Shown piece by piece: positions 10,491 through 18,259 of a stretch of 64,000 nt of DNA. Both the position numbers and the translations under genes were made by a program. This DNA is from Roseiarcus sp035606915. Lineage in GTDB: Bacteria > Pseudomonadota > Alphaproteobacteria > Rhizobiales > Beijerinckiaceae. Below the pieces are notes generated by a model. It saw only the letters and a list, made by a program, of their open reading frames with translations, ran no database searches and was not told where the DNA came from. The stretch is taken from contig DATNDU010000013.1 of assembly GCA_035606915.1 (NCBI GenBank), positions 15,442-79,441 of the forward strand, written 5' to 3'. Each line of letters begins with the position of its first letter. The stretch's first letter is position 1.

Positions 10491-11444
10491 TCAGCCTCCC
10501 GCCAGCCGGAGTTCGCGCAGCCGGTTGACGCCGACCGTCCACAGGATCAACAGGCCGAGCACGACCTGGACGAAATACGGATCAATCTGGAAGATCACCA
10601 AAGCCTGGGTGATGATGGCGACGATGATGACGCCGAACAGCGTGCCGAACACGCTGACATGGCCGCCGGCGAGCACCGCGCCGCCGATGACCGGCGCGGC
10701 GAAGGACAGGATCAACCAATCATCGCCGATCGAAGGCTGCCCGATCTGCAACCGCCCGACCAGCATGACGCCGGCAAGCGCGGCGAGGAAGCCGGAGAGG
10801 CCGTGCGCCCACAGCGTCGTCTGCGCGATCGACACCCCCGACAGTTCGGCGGCGCTGGCGTTGCCGCCGACGGCGAGGATGTAGCGGCCGATCCGCTGGC
10901 GATAAAGCAGCCGCCACATGAAGGCGATGACCAGCGCCGCGGGCAGCGCCAGCCACGGGATCGGCCCGAACATGGTGGCGTTGCCGAACGCTTTCACGCT
11001 GGCGGGAATGCCGTAGAACGGTTGCGCGCGGGTGATGCCGAGATCGGCGCCTTTGAAGATCGACAGGCTCGCCAGCGTGACGATAAACGCCGAGACGCCG
11101 GTGCGCGCGATGATGGCGCCGTTGGCGAGCCCCGCCGCCGCGCCGATGGCGAGCGCCGCCACGGCGGCCAGCGCCGGCGGAAACGACCACACCTGCATCA
11201 GCCCGGCGAAACACACCGCGGCGAGGCCGCCGATGGCGCCGATGGCGAGGTTCATCTGGCCGATGGCGATGATAATCATCTGCGACATCGCGACCACGAC
11301 ATTGACCGCCGTCGCCAGCAGCAGGATCTGGATGTTGAACGGCGACAGGAACGGGCGGTCGAAAATCGTGATGCCGACCGAGGCGACGACGACGATGGCG
11401 AACGGGCCGAACCAGTCGGCTCTCATGAATTTCGGGGTTTTCAT
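10491..11444 (-). CDS. Sugar ABC transporter permease (RbsC type)
   Basis: A 317-residue membrane permease of the BPD_transp_2 (RbsC/XylH) family with about 8-10 hydrophobic segments. The family loop GQMNLAIGAIGGLAA and the conserved AVGGNASAAELSGVS are present. The ATG at 11444 overlaps the stop of the preceding permease gene (ATGA), and the stop lies 2 bp before the GTG of the ATPase gene. It pairs with the permease at 11441-12436 to form a heterodimeric channel. Confidence 0.9.
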   Translation of the reverse strand: MKTPKFMRADWFGPFAIVVVASVGITIFDRPFLSPFNIQILLLATAVNVVVAMSQMIIIAIGQMNLAIGAIGGLAAVCFAGLMQVWSFPPALAAVAALAIGAAAGLANGAIIARTGVSAFIVTLASLSIFKGADLGITRAQPFYGIPASVKAFGNATMFGPIPWLALPAALVIAFMWRLLYRQRIGRYILAVGGNASAAELSGVSIAQTTLWAHGLSGFLAALAGVMLVGRLQIGQPSIGDDWLILSFAAPVIGGAVLAGGHVSVFGTLFGVIIVAIITQALVIFQIDPYFVQVVLGLLILWTVGVNRLRELRLAGG

Positions 11445-12436
11445 GGCGCCACGCCCAACCGCGCCACTAGCTTGCGCCGCGCCAGATCGATGAGCACCGC
11501 CGCCATCAGAAGCAGGCCGAGATAGGTCTGCACCCAGAACTCGCCAACGCGGAATTGCAGCAAACCATTGGTGAGTTCGCTGACCAGCGCCGAACCCAGA
11601 AAGGCGCCGAGCACCGAGACGCGGCCGCCCGACAAAAGCGCGCCGCCGAGCACCGGCCCGAGAAACGCCGGCAGCAACCAGTCTTGCCCGAGATCGCCGG
11701 CCATCGAGGGAATGGCCGCGCCGGTGCGCGCGATCGCCATCAGCGCCGCGATCCCGGCCAGCGCGCCGGCCAGCATGTGACATTGCACGATGACGCGCTT
11801 GACGCGCACGCCGGAGAGTTCGGCGGCGGCGGGGTTGGCGCCGGCGGCCAGCATCTCGCGGCCCAGCGGGGTCAGCCGGTAGAGCGCCGAAAGCCCGAGG
11901 CCGACGCCGGCGCTGACCAGGAGCAGCGGCGAGACATAGCCGAAATAACGCATCCTGCCGACGGCGAGGATCGCCGGCGGCAGGCCGCGGAACGCCTGGG
12001 CGCGGGTGACGAACTCCATAAAGCCGAAGAACACGCTCATCGTCGCCAGCGTGATGATGAAGCTGTGCAGGCCCGAGCGCACGATCAATTGCCCGTTGAC
12101 GGCGCCGAGCGCCGCGCCCATCGCAAGCGCGCCGGGAATCGTGACGACCAGCGGCAGACCCAAGCGCTGGCTGAGCCAGCCGAAAAACATCGCCGCGCAA
12201 ACGCCGATGGCGCCGACGGAGAGGTCGAGGCCGCCGGTCACGATGACCACCATCATCGAGTAGCCGATCATGATGTTGATCGCCATGATGCGGCCGAGCG
12301 TGAACAGATTGAACGGCGAGGCGAAGCCCCGCGTGCCCAACGCGAACAACATCCCGAACAGCAGTATGAGCAGCACGAGGCCGAACTCGTTGGTGAGCAC
12401 GGCCCCGGCGAACCGCGCGCGCGCGCCGGAGGTCAT
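11441..12436 (-). CDS. Sugar ABC transporter permease (RbsC type)
   Basis: A 331-residue permease of the same family as its downstream neighbour, with family motifs TGGLDLSVGAIGVCAAMFFG and AAGANPAAAELSGVRVKR. The ATG at 12436 has a GAGGCG-like ribosome site just upstream and gives MTSGARARFAGAVLTNEFG; a TTG at 12472 could add 12 residues. It lies about 50 bp downstream of the binding-protein gene and overlaps the next permease by 4 bp. Confidence 0.9.
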   Translation of the reverse strand: MTSGARARFAGAVLTNEFGLVLLILLFGMLFALGTRGFASPFNLFTLGRIMAINIMIGYSMMVVIVTGGLDLSVGAIGVCAAMFFGWLSQRLGLPLVVTIPGALAMGAALGAVNGQLIVRSGLHSFIITLATMSVFFGFMEFVTRAQAFRGLPPAILAVGRMRYFGYVSPLLLVSAGVGLGLSALYRLTPLGREMLAAGANPAAAELSGVRVKRVIVQCHMLAGALAGIAALMAIARTGAAIPSMAGDLGQDWLLPAFLGPVLGGALLSGGRVSVLGAFLGSALVSELTNGLLQFRVGEFWVQTYLGLLLMAAVLIDLARRKLVARLGVAP

Positions 12437-12487
12437 CGCCTCATGGGGGCGCACGGCGCCGGAATCTTTCAAGGCGGCGACGCTGCC

Positions 12488-13516
12488 TTACGGGCAGTCG
12501 AGATAGGTCTTCTCGAAGCCGGCGAAGATCGTCTTGGTGATCGCCTGCATCGCGCCGACATAGTTGTCGACGGCGCTCTTGTCGGCGTAGACGGTGCCGG
12601 AATCGATGAAGCGGTTGGTCAGCGCGATGGTCTTGAACGGCGCGTCCTTCTTCACCTTGCAGCCGTGGCGGATGCGGTCGAGCGCGTAGGAGCCGATATA
12701 GCCCTGGCCATAGGGGTTCTGTAGCATCGTGCCGTTGACGAAGCCGTCCTTGATCGCCTTCAGCACCACCGGGTCGTGGTCGATGGCGACCATCTTGATG
12801 CGCTTGTCGCCAATGCGGCGCAGCGCGTTCGAGGCGACGACGGCCGGCACCCAGGCGGTGGTGATAATGCCATCGACGTCGTTGGCGTGGGCGGCGAGAT
12901 AGGCGTTGATCTTCTCCTCCGCCGGTCCCGGCGCATCGATGTCGGCGATCACCTGCACGACCTTGACGGCGCCGTTGGTCTCCTTGGCCGCCTGCTCGAC
13001 CGCGTCGATGCGCAATTGCGTGTTGGGATCGACGAGGAAGCCGGTGAAATGCGCGATGCGGCCCTTGCCGCCCATCGCCTTGATGAGCTCTTTCGTGCCG
13101 AGATAGGCGGAATGGCCGGTGTCGGTGCCGAAGCAGAACAGCGCCGTCGTCGGCTCCTTCAGGCAGCCGGCGGTGGCGATCACCGGCGCGCCGTTCTCGG
13201 TCAATTCCTGCACCGTGGCGTTGGAGCCGACGGGATCGCCGGGGAACACCAGGAACGCGTTGTAGCCCTGGCTCAGCAGGCTTTCGAGCAGCGAGTTCTG
13301 CTCGCTGAGCTGCCATTTCTGCGGCACGCGATAATCGGCGGCGCCGAGGTTGAAGTCCTTCTTGGCGTCCTGGCCGGCCTTCTCCCAGGCGGCGAAATAG
13401 GGATGCGGGCCGCCGGGCACCAGGGCGACGCGCGTCGCATCGGCGGCGTGCGCGGCGGGGACCAGCGCCAGCGCCAGGGCCGCGGCGGCGATCAATGCGT
13501 GGGTCATGCGAAGCAT
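12488..13516 (-). CDS. Sugar ABC transporter substrate-binding protein
   Basis: A 342-residue periplasmic binding protein (Peripla_BP_4, RbsB-like). From the ATG at 13516 (GGGAGGA 4 bp upstream) it has a Sec signal peptide (LIAAAALALALVPAAHAADA). The mature protein begins TRVALVPGGPHPYFAAWEKA, as in ribose/galactose-type binding proteins. The longer frame up to 13621 has no ribosome site. It is the first gene of the operon that continues with two permeases and the ATPase. The upstream 150 bp are shared with the divergent GntR gene and contain a GntR-type operator. Two or more cysteines in the mature protein may form disulfides. Confidence 0.9.
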   Translation of the reverse strand: MLRMTHALIAAAALALALVPAAHAADATRVALVPGGPHPYFAAWEKAGQDAKKDFNLGAADYRVPQKWQLSEQNSLLESLLSQGYNAFLVFPGDPVGSNATVQELTENGAPVIATAGCLKEPTTALFCFGTDTGHSAYLGTKELIKAMGGKGRIAHFTGFLVDPNTQLRIDAVEQAAKETNGAVKVVQVIADIDAPGPAEEKINAYLAAHANDVDGIITTAWVPAVVASNALRRIGDKRIKMVAIDHDPVVLKAIKDGFVNGTMLQNPYGQGYIGSYALDRIRHGCKVKKDAPFKTIALTNRFIDSGTVYADKSAVDNYVGAMQAITKTIFAGFEKTYLDCP

Positions 13517-13595
13517 CGTTTCCTCCCAAGAAAGAGACGGCGCGCCGGCCGTCGCAAGGGGATCTGGTCCCGGCCTCTTGTGGGCCGCTGGGATG

Positions 13596-13607
13596 CTAGT
13601 ATACAAG
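13596..13607. promoter_or_regulatory. Candidate GntR/FCD operator between divergent transporter and regulator genes
   Basis: The 12-bp near-palindrome CTAGTATACAAG (10 of 12 positions symmetric) contains TAGTATACAA, which fits the TNGTATACNA pattern common for FCD-type GntR repressors. It lies 79 bp upstream of the binding-protein start (minus strand) and 61 bp upstream of the gntR start (plus strand), so it could control both. Flanking bases include ATGCTAG and GACATGC, which recur in two other sites in the window (20871-20896 and 21606-21620). Confidence 0.5.
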
Positions 13608-13668
13608 TCTGCGACATGCAATCGCTTTCCAGCTACGCTTTCCGCGCAGCGAAACGACGCAACGGCCC

Positions 13669-14391
13669 ATGAGCGAAGTTTTCGCCGACGCCGATGAGGA
13701 GGACGCGCTTCTTAAGTTGACGGTCGCCTTCGACCGCCGGCGGCCGGTTGGCGACCAGATTTACGAGGCGTTGAAAACCGCGATCGTCTCGCTGCGGCTG
13801 CCACCCGGCGCCTCGATCAGCGAAAACCGCCTCTGCCGGCAGATCGGCGTGTCGCGCACGCCGGTGCGCGGCGCAATCATCCGTCTCGTCGACGACGGGC
13901 TCATCGAGGTGTTCCCGCAGAAGGGCAGTTTCGTCGCGCCGATCAAGCTCGGCGCGGTGCGCGACAATCATTTTATCCGCAAGGCGCTGGAACTGGCGGT
14001 GCTGGCCCGCGCCGCCGCCGTCTGGACGCCGGATCTCGCGGCGAAATCGCGCCTCATCCTGCAACGCCAGGCCGCCGCCCTGGTTGAGCACGAGGTTGAC
14101 GCCTTCCACGGCCTCGATGCCGACTTCCACTGCGCCTTCTGCGCCGCCGCCGGGCTCGAAGGCGTTTGGGCGACGATCCTCATCGCCAAGGCGCGCGTCG
14201 ACCGCGTGCATCGGCTGGCCGCCCTGCAAGGCCGGCTGCCGCAGGTGATCGTCGAGCACCGCGGCATCCTCGACGCGCTCGACGCCGGTGAGCCCGAGCT
14301 CGCCGCCGAGCGGCTCGACTATCATCTCGAACGGGCGCCGACGATCATGGCGAGCCTGATCGCGACGCACGACAAATATTTCGTCGACTGA
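13669..14391 (+). CDS. GntR-family transcriptional regulator (FCD subfamily)
   Basis: A 240-residue protein with an N-terminal winged helix (PVGDQIYEALKTAIVSLRLP, then ISENRLCRQIGVSRTPVRGA, residues ~25-90) and a helical FCD effector domain (residues ~100-230). FCD members respond to organic or sugar acids and usually repress catabolic operons. It is divergent from the sugar importer operon and 11 bp upstream of the enolase-superfamily gene on the same strand, so it probably controls both through the site at 13596-13607. The usual arginine after the recognition motif (PVREAL in many members) is kept as PVRGAI. Confidence 0.9.
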   Translation: MSEVFADADEEDALLKLTVAFDRRRPVGDQIYEALKTAIVSLRLPPGASISENRLCRQIGVSRTPVRGAIIRLVDDGLIEVFPQKGSFVAPIKLGAVRDNHFIRKALELAVLARAAAVWTPDLAAKSRLILQRQAAALVEHEVDAFHGLDADFHCAFCAAAGLEGVWATILIAKARVDRVHRLAALQGRLPQVIVEHRGILDALDAGEPELAAERLDYHLERAPTIMASLIATHDKYFVD

Positions 14392-14402
14392 CGGGGCAGA
14401 AC

Positions 14403-15524
14403 ATGGCCAAGATTGCACGGGTCGAGATTCGCATGGTCGATCTCATGCCGAAGACCAAGCGCGTCGACGCCATCCAATCCTTCGTCAGTCAGGAGACGCC
14501 GTTCGTTTTCATCACCGATGCGGATGGCGCGACCGGGATCGGCTACAGCTACACGATCGGCACCGGTGGCCCGGCCATCGTCGAGTTGCTGGCGCGCTCG
14601 CTGGCGCCGGCGTTGATCGGCCGCGAGGCCGAATGGGTCGAGCGGATAGGGCGCGACCTGTTGTTCCTCACTCACGCCACTTCGGTCGGCGCCCTCACCA
14701 GTCTGGCGCTCGCCGCAGTGGACACCGCCCTGTGGGATTTGCGTTGCAAGAGGGCGGGCCTGCCGCTGCACATCATGGCCGGCGGCGCGCAGAGCCGCGT
14801 GCGCCTCTACACCACCGAGGGCGGTTGGCTGCATCTGCCGGTCGAGGCGCTGGTTGAGGACGCGCTCGCCGCGCGAGCGAAAGGCTTCGCCGGCGCGAAG
14901 CTGAAGGTCGGCCGGCCGATTGCCGAGGATGTCGCGCGCCTGGGCGCGGTGCGCGCGGCGCTAGGGGCGGAGTTCGAGATCTTCACCGACGCCAACCAGG
15001 CCTTCGCGGTCGACGAGGCGATCCGCCGCGCGCGTCATTATGAGGCGGCCGACATCGGCTGGTTCGAGGAGCCGCTGCCCGCCGACGACGTCGATGGCCA
15101 CGCCCGCCTCGCCGCGGCGACGACGATCCCCATCGCCGTCGGCGAGAGCCTCTATAGCCTCTCGCACTTCCGCGACTATCTGCAACGGCGCGCCTGCTCG
15201 ATCATCCAGGTCGACGTGGCGCGCATCGGCGGCATCACGGCGTGGTTGAAGACGGCGCATCTGGCCGAGGCTTTCAATGTCGCGGTCTGCCCGCATTTCC
15301 TGATGGAGCTGCATGTCGGGCTGTGTTGCGCGGTTCCCAATGCGCGCTGGCTCGAATATATCCCGCAGCTCGACGATCTCACGGCCGAGCCGATGCGGAT
15401 TCGCGACGGCTGGGCGGAGCCGAGCCCGGCGCCGGGGCTCGGCATCGTCTGGGATTTCGACGCCATCGCGCGGCTGACGGCGCCCGGCAGCTATCGCGAC
15501 ATCAGGCAAGCGGATTTCGCATAA
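14403..15524 (+). CDS. Mandelate racemase/muconate lactonizing enzyme family protein (MR subgroup)
   Basis: A 373-residue enolase-superfamily enzyme. The catalytic KxK (K166, K168 in GAKLKVG), metal ligands D196 (FTDANQ), E222 (WFEEPLP) and E248 (GESLYS), and the Asp271-His298 pair (QVDVARIGG; CPHFLMELH) match the mandelate-racemase subgroup. That subgroup racemises 2-hydroxyacids or dehydrates sugar acids such as galactarate, gluconate or fuconate. The protein follows gntR by 11 bp and lies beside two sugar importers, so a sugar-acid dehydratase is more likely than a true mandelate racemase. The N-terminal capping domain, which fixes substrate choice, is complete. Confidence 0.9.
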   Translation: MAKIARVEIRMVDLMPKTKRVDAIQSFVSQETPFVFITDADGATGIGYSYTIGTGGPAIVELLARSLAPALIGREAEWVERIGRDLLFLTHATSVGALTSLALAAVDTALWDLRCKRAGLPLHIMAGGAQSRVRLYTTEGGWLHLPVEALVEDALAARAKGFAGAKLKVGRPIAEDVARLGAVRAALGAEFEIFTDANQAFAVDEAIRRARHYEAADIGWFEEPLPADDVDGHARLAAATTIPIAVGESLYSLSHFRDYLQRRACSIIQVDVARIGGITAWLKTAHLAEAFNVAVCPHFLMELHVGLCCAVPNARWLEYIPQLDDLTAEPMRIRDGWAEPSPAPGLGIVWDFDAIARLTAPGSYRDIRQADFA

Positions 15525-15570
15525 AAAGACGATGACGGGCTTACGCCAGCGGCTTTACCAACCAACCACC

Positions 15571-15709
15571 GTCATGACCGGGCTTGTCCCGGTCATCTAT
15601 GTTGTCGAGCTTTCGCCCGTTTCGAATAGGTGGCTGAGGCGTAGGAGTAAAACGCCGCGCTTCGCGGGAGCGGCGCGACGTGGATGACCGGGACAAGCCC
15701 GGGCACGAC
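15571..15709. repeat. MITE-like inverted-repeat element, copy A
   Basis: Two 30-bp arms (15571-15600 and 15680-15709) are inverted copies with about 27 of 30 matching bases, separated by 79 bp. Each arm contains the near-palindromic core CCGGGCTTGTCCCGG. The same architecture recurs at 46739-46879, and a single arm is seen at 50560-50588. Such units are dispersed non-coding repeats in alphaproteobacterial genomes; with no transposase of their own they resemble MITEs or REP doublets. It separates the enolase-superfamily gene from the cupin gene. Confidence 0.8.
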
Positions 15710-15763
15710 GAGCAAGCGTTGCCGACCGATGATATTACCAACCCGCAAACCCCGGAGCACCGA

Positions 15764-16108
15764 ATGCACGTCAAACGTTTCGTCGACGCCAAGCCCTATG
15801 AGGCGCCCAACCATCGCGGCGTCGTCGGGCTGCGGCTGCAAGGTTTCGAGGCCGGCGGTCCGACCAACCAATGGGTCGGCTTCTCGCAGTTTCTCCCCGG
15901 CGGCGGCGCTGGCCCCGACTCGACGCCGCTGGAGAAGATCTATGTCGTGCTCGAAGGCCGCATGACCGTCATCGTCGGCGGCGAGGAGTCCGTGCTCGGG
16001 CCGATGGATTCCTGCACCATCGCGGCCAACGAAGTGCGTGAGATCGTCAACCGCGACAACGACGTCTGCAAGATGCTGGTCGTCATCCCCTATCCGGCGG
16101 GCGCGTGA
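15764..16108 (+). CDS. Small cupin-domain protein
   Basis: A 114-residue single-domain cupin. From the ATG at 15764 it begins MHVKRFVDAKPYEAPNHRG; the longer open frame only translates the upstream repeat arm. Cupin strands with GRMTVIVGGEESVLGPMDSC and the following AANEVREIVNRDND fit a small double-stranded beta-helix, but the classic three-His metal set is not complete. Small cupins of this kind occur in sugar-acid and aromatic catabolic clusters, often with unknown roles. It converges with the tautomerase gene, with only 4 bp between the stops, and could be the last gene of the gntR-enolase transcript. Confidence 0.75.
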   Translation: MHVKRFVDAKPYEAPNHRGVVGLRLQGFEAGGPTNQWVGFSQFLPGGGAGPDSTPLEKIYVVLEGRMTVIVGGEESVLGPMDSCTIAANEVREIVNRDNDVCKMLVVIPYPAGA

Positions 16109-16112
16109 ACCG

Positions 16113-16328
16113 CTAGAGCCCGGCCTTCTTGCGCCACTCGGCGGCGGATTCGTCGCCGACATACCAATCCTTCGCCGCCACTTCCTCGAACACGACCCAG
16201 ATGGCTGCCTTCGGCAGGCCCGTCTCCTCGGAAATGGCGGCGACGATCTTGTGGGCGATGGAAGCCTTCTTGGCTTCGGGATCGGCGGCGATGGCCTCGC
16301 GCACGATCTGGATGTTGACCATCGGCAT
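16113..16328 (-). CDS. 4-oxalocrotonate tautomerase family protein
   Basis: A 71-residue tautomerase-fold protein. The N-terminus reads MPMVNIQIV, so after Met removal the catalytic Pro1 is exposed, the hallmark of the family. Length fits the 4-OT class, which works as a hexamer or dimer of dimers. The ATG at 16328 has GAGGAG upstream and lies 26 bp after the last permease gene of the second sugar importer, so it looks like the final gene of that operon. It may act on a keto-enol intermediate of the imported compound, inferred from context. The C-terminus (WYVGDESAAEWRKKAGL) is longer than in classical XylH. Confidence 0.85.
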   Translation of the reverse strand: MPMVNIQIVREAIAADPEAKKASIAHKIVAAISEETGLPKAAIWVVFEEVAAKDWYVGDESAAEWRKKAGL

Positions 16329-16354
16329 CGGGTGGCTCCTCTCTATCGGCTAAG

Positions 16355-17299
16355 TTATCGGCCGGGTTTCTCGCCGCCGGCGGCGGCAATGACGGCGACG
16401 ATGATGACGCCGGTCAGCAGCAGGCGCAACCCGGCGCTGACGCCATAGGTGTTGAGCATGGTCTGCAACAGCACCAGGAACAGCGCGCCGCCCCAGACGC
16501 CCGGCACATTCGCCTTGCCGCCGGCGACCGAGGTGCCGCCGATGACGACGACCGCGATCGACAGCAACTGATATTCGTCGCCGATGTCGACATTGGCGCC
16601 GCGAAAATAGCCGGCGAGCAGCGCGCCGTCGAGGCCGGCCAGGCCCCCGCACAACGCGTAGGTGGCGAAGCGGATCGGCTCGACCTTGACGCCGGCGAAA
16701 TGCGCCGCGCGTTCGTTCTGGCCGATGGCGAGCACTGAGCGGCCATAGACCGTGCGGCTCAACAGCACGCCGGCGGCGAGCGTGAACAACCCGACAAGGA
16801 TCGCCAGCAGCGGAACGCCTGCAACTTGGATATTGGTGAAATCGGCGAAGCCCGGCGGCGGCTTGATCTGCAAGCCGCGGCCGTAGGCGATGTCGATGGA
16901 ATGGATGATGAAGCTCGACGACAGGGTCGCGATGATCGGCGGGATGCGCAGCGCCCAGATCAGCAGATAATTGGCCCCGCCAACGGCGAGGCCGCAGCCG
17001 ATGGCGGCCAGCAAGCCGAAGGCGACGCCGCCGCTTTCCATCGTCTTCATCGCCACCGCGCTCGCCAGGCCGATGTTGGCGGGCAGCGACAGGTCGATAT
17101 TGCCGGGCCCGAGCGTGATGACGAACATCTGCCCGAGGCCGACGATGACGGTGAACACCGCCAGCGACAGCGCCGTCGTCAGCATGCCGCCGGCGCCCTG
17201 GCCGCCGGTATAGGCGATGGCGCCGAGCCAGACGGCGCCCGCGCCGACGAAGGAGAGCGCCCAGGGAAAGCGGCGCAGCGCAGCGGCAAGCGCGCTCAT
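16355..17299 (-). CDS. Sugar ABC transporter permease (RbsC type), second importer
   Basis: A 314-residue membrane permease. Family motifs are LGPGNIDLSLPANIGLASAV and AIGQNERAAHFAGVKVEPIR. The ATG at 17299 overlaps the stop of the previous permease (ATGA). The longer open frame to 18007 lies over the other permease and is not coding. It works with the 17296-18258 permease, the ATPase at 18260 and the binding protein at 19759. The substrate is unknown. Confidence 0.9.
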   Translation of the reverse strand: MSALAAALRRFPWALSFVGAGAVWLGAIAYTGGQGAGGMLTTALSLAVFTVIVGLGQMFVITLGPGNIDLSLPANIGLASAVAMKTMESGGVAFGLLAAIGCGLAVGGANYLLIWALRIPPIIATLSSSFIIHSIDIAYGRGLQIKPPPGFADFTNIQVAGVPLLAILVGLFTLAAGVLLSRTVYGRSVLAIGQNERAAHFAGVKVEPIRFATYALCGGLAGLDGALLAGYFRGANVDIGDEYQLLSIAVVVIGGTSVAGGKANVPGVWGGALFLVLLQTMLNTYGVSAGLRLLLTGVIIVAVIAAAGGEKPGR

Positions 17300-18258
17300 C
17301 GCCGCTTGCCCCGCTCGCCGATCGCCACCCGCGCGGCGAGCACGATGATAAGGATGGCGCCATTGGCGGCGACTTGCCAATCCGGCGGAATGCGTAGGAA
17401 GCCGAGCAATTGCGTCGAGGCCAGCGTCAGCGTCAGCGCACCGATGACGGCGCCGATGGGCGAGACCACGCCGCCGACGAATTCGCCGCCGCCGAGGATG
17501 ACGCCGGCGATGGAGAGCAGCGTATAGCCGTCGCCGAGATGGGCGTCGGCGGCGCGGGTGATGCCGACCAGCGCCATGCCGGAGAACACGCCGAACAAGC
17601 CGGCGAGCCCGAACAGCATCGCCCGCGCGCTGAGCAGCGACCAACCGGCGCGCGCGATGGCGGTGGCGTTGCCACCGGAACCGCGCAAGATCGCGCCGTA
17701 GGAGGTGCGCATGAGGCCGAACCAGGCGACGGCGGCGATCAGCGCGGAGGCCAGGATCGGCATCGGGATATAGGGCGGCCGGGCGCTCATCAGCGTCTGA
17801 AGCCACATCGGCGCGTGGCCGCCGGGCTTGGGCAGCAGCAGGATCGAGAGGCCCTGCCAGACGAAGCTCATGCCGAGCGTGACGACGATGGCCGGCAGGT
17901 TGCGCGCATGGATGAGCGCGCCGAGCCCGGCGTAGGCGGCGACGCAGACGACGAGCAGCGCCACGCCGAGCAGCGGATTGTCGTTCAGATAAGTCGCGGT
18001 GATGCAACAGACGAAGCCGACGAAGGCGCCGATCGAGAGATCGATGTCGTTGCAGGTCATGGTGAACATCTGCGCCACCGTCGCCAAGGCGATCGGCACC
18101 GCGTAATTCAGCATCAGCGTGAAGCCGAAATAGCTTATCACGCGCGGGTTGAGCCAGGCGATGGCGCCGAGCACCAAAACCAGCGACACCGCCGGCAACA
18201 ACGCGCGCAGCGCGCGGCGCAAATCCACGCCGCCACGCGGCAAGGCGGCGGCGCTCAT
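17296..18258 (-). CDS. Sugar ABC transporter permease (RbsC type), second importer
   Basis: A 320-residue permease with about ten hydrophobic segments. It has the family loop CNDIDLSIGAFVGFVCCITA and a conserved GSGGNATAIARAGWS in place of the usual GGN-A-A-LSGI motif. The start at 18258 is 1 bp after the ATPase gene stop, and the stop overlaps the next permease by 4 bp, so all four transport genes and the tautomerase gene are probably one transcript running from 20781 to 16113. Confidence 0.9.
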   Translation of the reverse strand: MSAAALPRGGVDLRRALRALLPAVSLVLVLGAIAWLNPRVISYFGFTLMLNYAVPIALATVAQMFTMTCNDIDLSIGAFVGFVCCITATYLNDNPLLGVALLVVCVAAYAGLGALIHARNLPAIVVTLGMSFVWQGLSILLLPKPGGHAPMWLQTLMSARPPYIPMPILASALIAAVAWFGLMRTSYGAILRGSGGNATAIARAGWSLLSARAMLFGLAGLFGVFSGMALVGITRAADAHLGDGYTLLSIAGVILGGGEFVGGVVSPIGAVIGALTLTLASTQLLGFLRIPPDWQVAANGAILIIVLAARVAIGERGKRR

Positions 18259-18259
18259 C

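Noticed and set aside
11555..12724. 389-residue plus-strand frame opposite permease and binding-protein genes
   Set aside because: Hydrophilic low-complexity translation; the minus-strand genes have family motifs and coupled starts.
15571..15709. Possible CRISPR-like repeat
   Set aside because: Only two arms, inverted and not direct, and no cas genes nearby.
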